From positions 1 through 7,752 of the forward strand of contig CBFCZU010000203.1 in assembly GCA_965602635.1 (NCBI GenBank): DNA of 7,752 nt, read 5' to 3'. This DNA comes from CBFCZU01 sp965602635. Its GTDB lineage: Bacteria; Planctomycetota; Phycisphaerae; SM23-33. Shown here in pieces: positions 1 to 5,948 of this stretch (position 1 is its first letter; every line of letters starts with the position of its first letter). Both the position numbers and the translations under genes were made by a program. The notes beneath the pieces were generated by a model. The model saw nothing but the letters and a program-made list of their open reading frames with translations, had not been told where the DNA came from and made no database searches.

Positions 1-59
1 GCTCAGGACATACGCCCTTCGACGCGCTCAGGACATACGCCCTTCGACAGGCTCAGGAC
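1..59. repeat. 25-bp tandem repeat (about 2.4 copies) at gene 3' end
   Basis: Copies start at 1, 26 and 51. Each begins GCTCAGGAC; the first two continue ATACGCCCTTCGAC and differ only in the last two bases (GC versus AG). The third copy keeps just the first nine bases before it becomes coding sequence of the PEP-CTERM gene. Its TCA at 53-55 is the reverse complement of that gene's TGA stop, so the repeat supplies the last codon and the stop. From general knowledge, CTTCGACA(G/A)GCTCAGGAC-like units are scattered in many environmental bacterial genomes and, when translated, give peptides such as LSLSKG and CPERVEG. Both appear here on the minus strand. The array is cut by the window edge, so its full length is unknown. 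It has no spacers and is not CRISPR. Confidence 0.85.
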
Positions 60-727
60 TTCTGCCTGCGCTTCAGCATCGCCACGGCCCCCAGGGCGAT
101 CAGCCCCAGGGCGGCCGGCTCGGGCACGGTCACGCCGGTGAGGCTGTCGCCGCCGACGGTATCGGCGCTGACGGCGTGGAAGCCGATGCTGCAATACTCC
201 GTGTCGTCGCCGCCGTTGAACGCGGCAAGGTAGTCGAAGATGTCCGACCCGTCAGCCAGCGAGGTGGCGAACTCGACCACCAGCTTCTCGCCTCCCGGCG
301 CGACGCCGTTGCCTGTGGGCGGGGGCGCGGCCCTGAACTCGATCATCGAGCTGCCGTCGGTGATCTCCGTCCCGTAGCCGGGAAGGACGTCGTACGACCC
401 CACCGAGTAGGTGCCGTCCGACAGGTCGTGGCGGATGTTCGGCAGCCAGAGGATGCCGCTTCCCGTGTCGTCGTCGGTCAGGTCGAGGTAGATGGTCTTG
501 AGAACGGCGGACAGTTCGGGGGCCGCGGACACGTTGGCGAACGTGACGGTGGCCGTCCCGCTGGTCGCGGTCAGGTCAACCGACATCCGCACATCGGACA
601 GGCTGCCGCCAGGGACGATGGCGTGGTCCGCGTGGCTGCCGTAAACGATGAGGGACGCGTGGGCTGGTCCGCCAGCAGCCAGCAGGGACAGCAAGAGTGC
701 ACAAAGTGCGGGCTTTAAGTGCAACAT
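53..727 (-). CDS. PEP-CTERM sorting-domain secreted protein
   Basis: A 224-residue exported protein. Residues 1-24 form a Sec signal peptide: Lys5, a Leu/Ala-rich core and an AHA|S cleavage site. The middle, about 25-200, is rich in beta-type, Asp, Gly and Thr sequence without cysteine pairs. It resembles the beta-sandwich PEP-CTERM proteins common in Planctomycetota. Residues 201-224 are a full sorting tail: VPEP, a hydrophobic helix and a basic KRRQK end. Such tails are recognised and cleaved by an exosortase (EpsH/XrtA family); no exosortase gene is in the window. The ATG at 727 has a strong AGGAGG Shine-Dalgarno at 735-740, seven bases away. The last Ser codon and the TGA lie in the 25-bp repeat, so the original C-terminus may have been altered slightly. 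The gene follows the S24 repressor on the same strand but has its own promoter. Molecular role is unknown; surface or extracellular-matrix location is inferred. Confidence 0.93.
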   Translation of the reverse strand: MLHLKPALCALLLSLLAAGGPAHASLIVYGSHADHAIVPGGSLSDVRMSVDLTATSGTATVTFANVSAAPELSAVLKTIYLDLTDDDTGSGILWLPNIRHDLSDGTYSVGSYDVLPGYGTEITDGSSMIEFRAAPPPTGNGVAPGGEKLVVEFATSLADGSDIFDYLAAFNGGDDTEYCSIGFHAVSADTVGGDSLTGVTVPEPAALGLIALGAVAMLKRRQKS

Positions 728-870
728 GGTCTCTCCTCCTATGGGCGAGGCCTCAACACGACGCCGGCCAGCCTCCCTTGCGGAGCGAGCGTCTAACCTG
801 GTGCTGCCTCTCCTCCGTACGGAGCAAGCCCTGAGGCAAACTCCTATCCTTCCTGAGGCTCTTCTACAGT
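728..870 (-). promoter_or_regulatory. long structured leader of the PEP-CTERM gene
   Basis: The probable 5' untranslated region is about 140 nt, far longer than ribosome binding needs. Visible pairings on the minus strand are AGCCTC (855-860) with GAGGCT (770-775), TGCCTC (833-838) with GAGGCA (805-810), and a 12-bp palindrome CTCCGTACGGAG at 813-824. A small CTCC/GGAG hairpin (782-785 with 773-776) shares bases with the outermost helix, so the two cannot form together. An 8-bp direct repeat, CCTGAGGC on the plus strand, occurs at 830-837 and 852-859 with a 22-bp period. I compared it by eye with the c-di-GMP-I riboswitch core and found no match. It could be a cis-regulatory RNA, a protein-binding region, or neither. 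Confidence 0.4.
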
Positions 871-876
871 ATGGCT

Positions 877-885
877 AGTATACCA
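877..885 (-). promoter_or_regulatory. extended -10 promoter for the PEP-CTERM gene
   Basis: Read on the minus strand the sequence is TGGTATACT. It matches the extended -10 form TGnTATAAT with one mismatch, and lies in an AT-richer pocket between the repressor's stop and the leader. No good -35 box sits 16-18 bp upstream, which an extended -10 can tolerate. The expected transcript start is near 870. Confidence 0.45.
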
Positions 886-957
886 CGCGCGCAGCAGATT
901 TGGGGACATTTCTTCTGGTGACCCCCGGAGGGCAGGCGGACGTTGCCGGGCGGGGCC

Positions 958-1968
958 TCAGCCCGGGCGGACGCGGGCCAGGACGCGGCGTGCCCAGCGG
1001 ACGCTCTCGGCCGGGAAGGCCTGGGGCGGGTACTGCTCGCTGACGGGCACCAGATGCACCGTATCTCCCTGGTGGCGAAAGATCTTACAGGTTACGCCGA
1101 TCTGCCCGTCGAGCTGGACGAGGGCGGCCCGTCCCTCGGCTGGCTCGCCGGAGGCCGAGCATATCACCACGTCGCCGTGGCGGATTTCCGGGGCCATGGA
1201 GTCGCCGTCGATCCGGACGGCGAAGGCGTCGGAAAATCTCCGCTTCAGCGAGCCGGCCACGACGAACTCCGCCACGTTCTCGGCGTCCGGGGCCGAGAGG
1301 GTGATGATCTGTGCGACTCCGGCGTCGCGTCCGGTTTCGTCGGCGGCCGAGGCAGCGGCCACCTGGCGCGAGGCCCGGCGGGCGTGGCGAGCGACCAGGT
1401 CGGCCAGGACGGTAACGCCGGCCGAGTCGTCCTCGCTGTCCCAGAACTGCGGCACCCCGGCGGCCGAGCGGCCGAGGATCGGGATCCAGTCACGCTGGGG
1501 ATCGGCTGCCGGCTGCTTGCGCAAATCCTTCTCTGACTGGGATTTGACCGGAACGCCGTCCACCCGCCCGGCCTCGTCCCCCTCGGCCGGCCGCTGCTCG
1601 GCGCCGCCCTCTTTCGCCGGCCAGGCTAGGCTCGCAGAGAGCAGGTCAACGAAGGCCGTCAGCGGGGCGACGGCGTGGGGGCGATCGGCCAGGAGCCTCC
1701 CGATCCGCTGCACTGCGGGGTGGTCGGCGGGCACCGCCGCGGGGGATACCTCGCCGGTCAGCAGCCAGCGCAGATCAACGCCGGCCAGGTCCGCGATCCG
1801 CACCAGCACGTCCGCCGGCGGCACGCGGCCACCCTCATAATAGCTGTAGGTCGAGGGAGATATGCCTAACTGTTTTGCGAAGCGCGCCTTACCGCGCTGA
1901 CCATGAAGCTCGCCCCGGAGTTGGGCGATCCGCTCGCAGATGTCGGAGCCTGGAGGTCTTTCTGACAT
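958..1968 (-). CDS. XRE-family HTH / S24 peptidase LexA-like repressor
   Basis: A 336-residue cytoplasmic DNA-binding repressor. Residues about 11-72 form an XRE helix-turn-helix (ARFAKQLGISPSTYSYYEGG, then VLVRIADLAGVDLRWLLTGE). A variable linker follows, then GRSAAGVP at 166-173, which matches the Ala-Gly self-cleavage site of LexA and CI-like repressors (A170-G171). The S24 catalytic core has GDSM with Ser257 and TCKIF with Lys295. Their spacing of 38 residues is close to LexA (Ser119/Lys156). The odd part is the distance from the cleavage site to Ser257: about 87 residues against about 34 in E. coli LexA, an apparent insertion of roughly 50 residues (about 180-235). In this family RecA-stimulated self-cleavage lifts repression, so a DNA-damage response is inferred. 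I start at ATG 1968. An in-frame ATG at 2043 has a better Shine-Dalgarno, but the stretch between has low G/C third positions and contains the putative operator. It is not called lexA because the DNA-binding domain is XRE, not the LexA winged helix. Confidence 0.9.
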   Translation of the reverse strand: MSERPPGSDICERIAQLRGELHGQRGKARFAKQLGISPSTYSYYEGGRVPPADVLVRIADLAGVDLRWLLTGEVSPAAVPADHPAVQRIGRLLADRPHAVAPLTAFVDLLSASLAWPAKEGGAEQRPAEGDEAGRVDGVPVKSQSEKDLRKQPAADPQRDWIPILGRSAAGVPQFWDSEDDSAGVTVLADLVARHARRASRQVAAASAADETGRDAGVAQIITLSAPDAENVAEFVVAGSLKRRFSDAFAVRIDGDSMAPEIRHGDVVICSASGEPAEGRAALVQLDGQIGVTCKIFRHQGDTVHLVPVSEQYPPQAFPAESVRWARRVLARVRPG

Positions 1969-1972
1969 TATA

Positions 1973-1986
1973 TTCGCAAATGCGAA
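1973..1986. promoter_or_regulatory. perfect inverted repeat, putative operator of the S24 repressor
   Basis: TTCGCA-AA-TGCGAA is a perfect 6-bp inverted repeat with a 2-bp centre, ending five bases upstream of the repressor's ATG. A lone half-site TGCGAA with the same AT-rich flank (TGCGAATAT) lies at 2012-2017, next to the plus-strand -10 box. XRE/S24 repressors usually bind short palindromes in the divergent region beside their own gene, so autoregulation is inferred. Occupancy of 1973-1986 would block both directions of transcription. Confidence 0.6.
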
Positions 1987-1994
1987 GAATTCCC

Positions 1995-2023
1995 TTGCCG
2001 AGAGACGTTTCTGCGAATATGAT
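1995..2023 (+). promoter_or_regulatory. plus-strand promoter facing the small ORF
   Basis: TTGCCG (1995-2000), a 17-bp spacer and TATGAT (2018-2023; five of six bases match TATAAT). Transcription would start near 2030 and reach the ATG at 2076. The repressor half-site TGCGAA at 2012-2017 abuts the -10 box. A weaker alternative is CTGACA (1962-1967), 17 bp, AAGAAT (1985-1990), which would straddle the full inverted repeat. Confidence 0.45.
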
Positions 2024-2075
2024 CCTGCCCGTCGCGAGGACATTGTAATTCGCCTCGCCACGGGGGCAAAGGACA

Positions 2076-2252
2076 ATGGCGAAAAAGTTGCAGGACGGCG
2101 AGCTGTCGGTTGCCGAGAGGCTGGAGGGCGCCCTCGAGCTGATGTCATGGCAGACGAGGCTCGTCCGCTCTGCCCTCGAGCTGGTTCGGGACCAAGCCGG
2201 TCCGGGGTCGGGCCGGCGGGGATCGGGGGTTGGGTCCGGGCGCCGGACCTGA
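2076..2252 (+). CDS. small protein of unknown function, divergent from the S24 repressor
   Basis: A 58-residue frame: ATG at 2076, TGA at 2250-2252. Residues 1-41 form a charged segment that reads as a likely amphipathic helix (LSVAERLEGALELMSWQTRL at 10-29, then VRSALELVRDQ). Residues 42-58 are a Gly/Ser/Arg-rich basic tail. Most codons in the first two thirds end in G or C, like the recognised genes nearby, and the opposite-strand reading looks like low-quality arginine/proline shadow sequence. AAAGGA lies only two bases before the ATG, a poor ribosome-site spacing; a GGGGG run at 2062-2066 is better placed. Its position across the operator suggests it is controlled by the repressor. I recognise no family. 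It might be a small DNA-binding or membrane-active effector, or not be translated. Confidence 0.45.
   Translation: MAKKLQDGELSVAERLEGALELMSWQTRLVRSALELVRDQAGPGSGRRGSGVGSGRRT
2204..2249 (+). other. G-quadruplex motif followed by a 7-bp hairpin
   Basis: Six G-tracts of three to five bases lie in 2204-2240, separated by loops of 2, 5, 3, 2 and 3 bases. This satisfies the usual G3+N1-7 quadruplex rule on the plus (coding) strand. It leads into GGTCCGG-GCG-CCGGACC (2233-2249), a perfect 7-bp stem with a 3-base loop that ends just before the small ORF's stop at 2250. No T-run follows, so it is not a standard terminator. In RNA the two structures would compete, because they share bases 2233-2240. 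Confidence 0.5.
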
Positions 2253-2282
2253 CCCAGGCCGGGGCGAGGGCCTCGGCCGGAT

Positions 2283-2308
2283 GGTGGCAGCGCCCGGGCG
2301 CCGCCGCC
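2283..2308. terminator. long GC inverted repeat in the convergent spacer
   Basis: GGTGGC (2283-2288) pairs with GCCGCC (2303-2308), enclosing the perfect 12-bp palindrome GCGCCCGGGCGC (2290-2301). A second pair, GGCGGCG (2332-2338) with CGCCGCC (2348-2354), lies next to it. They sit between the ends of the plus-strand small ORF and the minus-strand VWA gene. A transcription-stopping role is plausible, but there is no U-tract and GC-rich spacers produce such pairs by chance. Nothing else is evident in 2253-2429. Confidence 0.3.
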
Positions 2309-2429
2309 ACGGCCCCTTCGTGCCAACCATCGGCGGCGGCGAGCCCGCGCCGCCAGACGCCGGGGCCGCGCGCCGGCGAGTCAGGGCGGTGAGCCCTTGC
2401 CTTGGCAGACCGCGTGGCTGCGACTGCGC

Positions 2430-4916
2430 CTATTCCCTGGTGATTCGCGTCAGCGACCACTCGGCGAGCATCAGCGCCAGCGCGGCAGCCAGCAGGTATG
2501 GCCAGAGGGGCGTGAGGCCCCGGCGGCGAACCTCTCGCAATCTCCCGGCGAGTTCTCCCGGCGAGACGATCCGCCCGCCCGTCAGCCGGGCCAGCCGCCG
2601 CAGCGACTCGGCGTCGGCGCCGAAGGCCTGGAACTCCGGCGGGCAGTGGACGGGCGCCGAGCCGTTCCACAACGCCGAGCCGTCCTCGCCGCGAATCGTT
2701 ACTGCCGCGGGCACGTCCCGCCGGCATTCGGCCGAGCCCTCGTACCGGCCCGGGGCCGTCTGCTCCAGGGCCGCGGTGTGCAGGTCGTCGCCGGCGGCGA
2801 CCGAGGCCGTCAGTGGCAACTCGTTCACCGCCCGGCCGGCCTGACGCGCGATCACCTCGATCCGCAGCCTGCCGCCGTCGCGCAGCAGCCGCACGTCGAG
2901 GCGGGGGTCGTTGGCCCCGCGGGCTGCCCACTCCGCCGCGGCAGGCACGAGCCCCCCCGCCGGCGAGTCAGACCATGCGGCGTTGAGGCCCTCGGTCAGC
3001 GGCACGGCCAGGGAGACTGTCCGCCCCAGCCCGGCGAGCCGCGTCGCCAGGACGTGGTCGCCGCCGGCCGTCCGCGCCAGCGACTGCGAGCGCCCCCGCA
3101 GGCCGGAGAGGATGTACGCCTCGGCCTGCGGCAGCGACTTCAGGGGGGTGTTGAACAGCGCCGCGGTGGCGACGATCTTCGTCGGGGCCCTGTTGAGCGA
3201 CTCTCCCCGCCCGCGCCGCACCAGGCGGGCGAAGACCTCGGCCAGCCCGCCCAGGTGGTCGCGCTGCTCGTAAGGGGCGTCGAGCAGCTCGGCGAGTTTC
3301 TTGAGCGGCGGGTCGGCGGCAGCGCCGTCGTCCTCGTCGGCCCGCCCGACGGCCACCACCGCCAGTTTCGCCTCGGCGGCGCGGATCTTCCCGGCCCACT
3401 GCTTGGGGTCGAAGTCCTCGGTGCGGAGGTCGCTGAGGACCAGCAGCATGGGCGTCCGCCCGCCGCGTGCGCCGCCGGCGAGGGCCTCGGCCATTGCGGG
3501 GTCGACCTTCGTCGAGCCGGCGGGGGCGACCTCGCTCAAGGCCCGCCGCAGCGCGGCGAAGTCGGCCGGGGCGTCGCCGCTGTCGTACTCGACCCGCGCG
3601 GCCGCGGCGAAGGTGATGACCCTGAGGGCGTCGCGCTCGGTGAGGTGCTCGCGGAGTGCGACGGCCGCCTCCGCCGCCAGGTCGAACTTCATCTGCCTGG
3701 GCCCGCCCGGGCCGGGGGCGTCCTCGGCCATGGACCCGGAGCGGTCGAGCAGCACCGCAAGGTCCAGCGGGCGGCGCTGGAAGGGATTGGCCGCGAGCGG
3801 CAGCACGCGGTTGAGCGGGTCGCGGTCGTCTGCGGGCGTGGCGTGCGGACCTGTGCCGATCATCACCAGCCCGCCGCCGTCGCGGACGTAGCCGGCCAGG
3901 GCCCGGCGCTGGGCGGGCGTGAGCGCCTGGCCGGTATGGTCGAAGACGATCACCGCGGCGAAGGCGGCCAGGGCGGCGGGCGTGGCCGGCAGGTCGGAGG
4001 GGGCGAGCATCTCGACCGCGCCGGCGCGGGCGAGCGACCCCCGCATGCGAGGCGGCGCGCCGACGGCCGCCATCTTCCGATCGAGGGGCAGGACGAGCGC
4101 GGCGGCCGAGTCGTTCTCAACGAAGGTGTCGGCCGGGGTCAGCCGGGCCGTGTACTGCCCCGCAGCGTCGGCGGGCAGGGCGTCGGAGAGGCGGATCGTC
4201 ACCGGCCCGCGACCCAGCAGCGCCAGCTCGCGGACGAGCAGCGCCCCTTCCCGCCCGGATCGGGTGACGGTGAGAGTCCGTGCCATCGAGGCGTCGGCCG
4301 AGACGCTCACGGCGATCTCGACGTCGTGTCGGCCGCGGCGGACGGCCCGCAGCGAGGCAATCCGCCCGTCGGGCGGGGGCGAGTCCATGGGCACGATGAG
4401 CAGCTCGGCGCCGGCGGCGGCGACGGCCCGGGCGGCGGCAGGCCAGTCGGCGTCGGTGAATCGCCCGTCGGAGCAGACCACCCCCGCGGCGAGGCCCGCG
4501 CGGGCCCGAGCGGCGATCATCCGCAGCACCGGTCCGATCCGTGTCGCCGAGGCCTCGGCCGCGCGGCCCGAGCGTGAGAGCCCCCCGGCGAAGTAGTACC
4601 TCTCGACGGCCGCGCCGGGCGGGAAGCGAAGTCCGCCCTCCCCCGGCCTCTGGGCGCGGACCGAGCCGGAGGCGTCAACGGCCAGGAGGTAGGGCAGCCT
4701 CGTGCCGCCCGCCAGCGGTGCCCGCGGGCCTGCCAGCGCCAGCGCCACCGCCGCCAGGGCGAGCGTCTGGGCGACGACCGCGGGCAGGGGCACCTTGCGC
4801 CCGCGCCGGCGAGCCCGCCACGCCAGCACGGCCGGGGCCGCCGCCGCCGCAAGGGCCGCCAGCGCCGCCGGACGGGCCAGCGTCATCCCAACCGCCATCG
4901 CGACGAGTCTGTCCAT
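2430..4916 (-). CDS. membrane-anchored protein with two VWA-like domains and a GATase-like domain
   Basis: An 828-residue envelope protein. Two N-terminal membrane helices lie at about 10-33 and 42-63. A first VWA-like domain follows: DASGS at 81-85 fits the MIDAS DxSxS motif, and SDG with Asp150 follows. Next, about 277-373, is a glutamine-amidotransferase-like fold (VIVFDHTG, GGGLVMIG) without the catalytic Cys, so probably non-enzymatic. A second, canonical VWA domain spans about 384-571, with DRSGSM at 391-396, Thr469 and SD with Asp496 as the metal-binding set. A beta-rich region and a C-terminal membrane helix (about 802-820) complete it. VWA domains bind protein partners through Mg2+. 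This layout recalls BatA-like and large GATase-containing VWA proteins of Planctomycetota; the partner is unknown. It lies 75 bp downstream of the lipoprotein gene and probably shares its transcript. I chose ATG 4916; a GTG at 4973 would add 19 arginine-rich residues. Neither start has a clear Shine-Dalgarno. Confidence 0.9.
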   Translation of the reverse strand: MDRLVAMAVGMTLARPAALAALAAAAAPAVLAWRARRRGRKVPLPAVVAQTLALAAVALALAGPRAPLAGGTRLPYLLAVDASGSVRAQRPGEGGLRFPPGAAVERYYFAGGLSRSGRAAEASATRIGPVLRMIAARARAGLAAGVVCSDGRFTDADWPAAARAVAAAGAELLIVPMDSPPPDGRIASLRAVRRGRHDVEIAVSVSADASMARTLTVTRSGREGALLVRELALLGRGPVTIRLSDALPADAAGQYTARLTPADTFVENDSAAALVLPLDRKMAAVGAPPRMRGSLARAGAVEMLAPSDLPATPAALAAFAAVIVFDHTGQALTPAQRRALAGYVRDGGGLVMIGTGPHATPADDRDPLNRVLPLAANPFQRRPLDLAVLLDRSGSMAEDAPGPGGPRQMKFDLAAEAAVALREHLTERDALRVITFAAAARVEYDSGDAPADFAALRRALSEVAPAGSTKVDPAMAEALAGGARGGRTPMLLVLSDLRTEDFDPKQWAGKIRAAEAKLAVVAVGRADEDDGAAADPPLKKLAELLDAPYEQRDHLGGLAEVFARLVRRGRGESLNRAPTKIVATAALFNTPLKSLPQAEAYILSGLRGRSQSLARTAGGDHVLATRLAGLGRTVSLAVPLTEGLNAAWSDSPAGGLVPAAAEWAARGANDPRLDVRLLRDGGRLRIEVIARQAGRAVNELPLTASVAAGDDLHTAALEQTAPGRYEGSAECRRDVPAAVTIRGEDGSALWNGSAPVHCPPEFQAFGADAESLRRLARLTGGRIVSPGELAGRLREVRRRGLTPLWPYLLAAALALMLAEWSLTRITRE

Positions 4917-4991
4917 TGGGTCGTCCCGGGCGTCTCCGCGCCCGGCGCATGCTCGCGGCGCCCGCCGCTTCACCCGGGCGAGCGCCGCGGC

Positions 4992-5846
4992 TCATTCGCC
5001 CCCGCGGATCGGCGCGGCGAACACCTCGGGGGCTATGACCAGGATGGTCTCGAACTGCAACCCGCGGCGCGTGCGGACGAGGAAGCGGTGCCCCGGGCTG
5101 GTGTCGCGGCGTACGTCCGGCCCCGGGCCGACGATGACGAACCCGCCGGCGGGGATCTGAACGGTGAAGCCCATGTCCTCCAGGCGATAGTACGTCGGCA
5201 AGGAGGTGAGCACGTACCCGGGTCCGCTCTCGACGTAGCGTGATCGGCGATCGACGGACCGCAGCACCGCCCCGGCCGTCAGGTACACGTCGGTCGGCTC
5301 GTCGTAGTTGATCGTGCCGGCCATCATCAGCACGTTGTCGCAGCGCGGATAGTCGTTGCCGATGAGCGTCCGGTCGGGGCGAAAGAGGAAGACCCTCTGG
5401 GGCGGCTGGGCCGCCTTGAGCACGACCGCCACGGCCGCCCCGTGGTGGGTGACGACGTGCCTGCGGGAGAGCGACTTGCCGGTCAGGCGGCGGAGCAGCT
5501 TCGCCACGTCCGGCCAGATCTGCTCCGACGCCACCCCCACGCGGATGCCGTTGCGCGCCAGGTTGGCGCCCATCCGCCCCCCCACCGGCTCCTCGTTGAC
5601 GTAGCTCCACAGCTCCTCGGAGTCGCTCACCGAGCCGATGGGCAGCTCCACGGTTATCAGGCGGAATCGGATCAGCAGCATGTAGGTGCGCGGGTTATCC
5701 AGCTTCCGCCCGCGGGCGAGGGGGTGCATCTCGACTCCGCCGGACCGCGGCGGCGCCAGCGGCGGGCGCAGGGGCTCCACCTGCTCGCGGCAGCCGCCCA
5801 GGCCGACGGCGAGGACCACCCCAAAGGCCGCTAGGCAGCGTCTCAT
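4992..5846 (-). CDS. lipoprotein of unknown function, upstream of the VWA gene
   Basis: A 284-residue exported protein. MRRC, a hydrophobic stretch and LGGC with Cys19 make a typical lipobox, so signal peptidase II processing and membrane anchoring are expected. A Pro-rich linker (about 25-35) leads to a mixed alpha/beta region: NPRTYMLLIRFRLITVELPI at 51-70, then a helix around IWPDVAKLLRRLTG (110-123). The C-terminal half is beta-rich, with IPAGGFVIVGPGPD (231-244) and ETILVIAPEVF (266-276). I do not recognise the family. The final strand pattern faintly recalls secretin or adhesion folds, but not enough to assign. ATG 5846 has GGGAG ten bases upstream and follows the promoter described separately. 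The frame stays open upstream to 6143, but that part lacks a sensible protein and crosses the promoter. Lying ahead of the VWA gene, it may be part of the same envelope complex. Confidence 0.88.
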   Translation of the reverse strand: MRRCLAAFGVVLAVGLGGCREQVEPLRPPLAPPRSGGVEMHPLARGRKLDNPRTYMLLIRFRLITVELPIGSVSDSEELWSYVNEEPVGGRMGANLARNGIRVGVASEQIWPDVAKLLRRLTGKSLSRRHVVTHHGAAVAVVLKAAQPPQRVFLFRPDRTLIGNDYPRCDNVLMMAGTINYDEPTDVYLTAGAVLRSVDRRSRYVESGPGYVLTSLPTYYRLEDMGFTVQIPAGGFVIVGPGPDVRRDTSPGHRFLVRTRRGLQFETILVIAPEVFAAPIRGGE

Positions 5847-5880
5847 GGCAAGCCACTCCCGCGCGCGCGGCGCGGCGTCG

Positions 5881-5909
5881 ATCGTACCGGGGCCGGCGGG
5901 CGGTGTCAA
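5881..5909 (-). promoter_or_regulatory. sigma70-type promoter of the lipoprotein-VWA operon
   Basis: On the minus strand: TTGACA (5904-5909, a perfect -35), a 17-bp spacer, then TACGAT (5881-5886; four of six matches including the key A and T). Transcription would begin near 5874, giving a leader of about 28 nt before the ATG at 5846. The -35 box sits in the loop of the inverted repeat at 5892-5921. Confidence 0.6.
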
Positions 5910-5921
5910 ACGCCCGCCGGC
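5892..5921. repeat. 11-bp perfect inverted repeat around the -35 box
   Basis: GCCGGCGGGCG (5892-5902) and CGCCCGCCGGC (5911-5921) are perfect inverted copies separated by eight bases, GTGTCAAA. That loop holds the reverse complement of TTGACA. It could be a regulator's operator, a cruciform, or a hairpin ending antisense transcription. It lies between the two divergent genes and is not followed by a T-run. Confidence 0.55.
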
Positions 5922-5948
5922 GGCGACGACGCCCGGGCAAATCCGTCC

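Noticed and set aside
1..59. CRISPR array
   Set aside because: Copies are directly adjacent with no unique spacers, and no cas gene is present.
728..870. Cyclic-di-GMP-I riboswitch in the first PEP-CTERM leader
   Set aside because: The conserved core and GNRA-type tetraloop-receptor features are absent by eye.
899..913. TTTGGGGACATTTCT as an insertion-sequence end or relic
   Set aside because: Similar strings occur in mobile repeats, but there is no second end, target duplication or transposase fragment.
1245..1493. Small open frames inside the repressor on other frames
   Set aside because: They are out of frame with a well-supported gene and have Ser/Arg/Pro shadow composition with no start signal.
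1969..2931. In-frame open extension of the S24 repressor upstream to 2931
   Set aside because: It adds hundreds of Arg/Pro-rich residues without protein character, crosses the AT-rich operator region and overlaps the VWA gene's coding strand in another frame.
2397..4577. Very long plus-strand open frame opposite the VWA gene
   Set aside because: High GC removes stop codons from antisense frames. The translation is Gly/Arg/Pro shadow sequence, while the minus strand has complete domains and motifs.
4675..5610. Minus-strand frame overlapping the lipoprotein and VWA genes, with an ATGA overlap at 4992-4995
   Set aside because: The ATGA overlap looks like translational coupling, but the frame reads Arg/Gly shadow sequence and is out of phase with the VWA protein.
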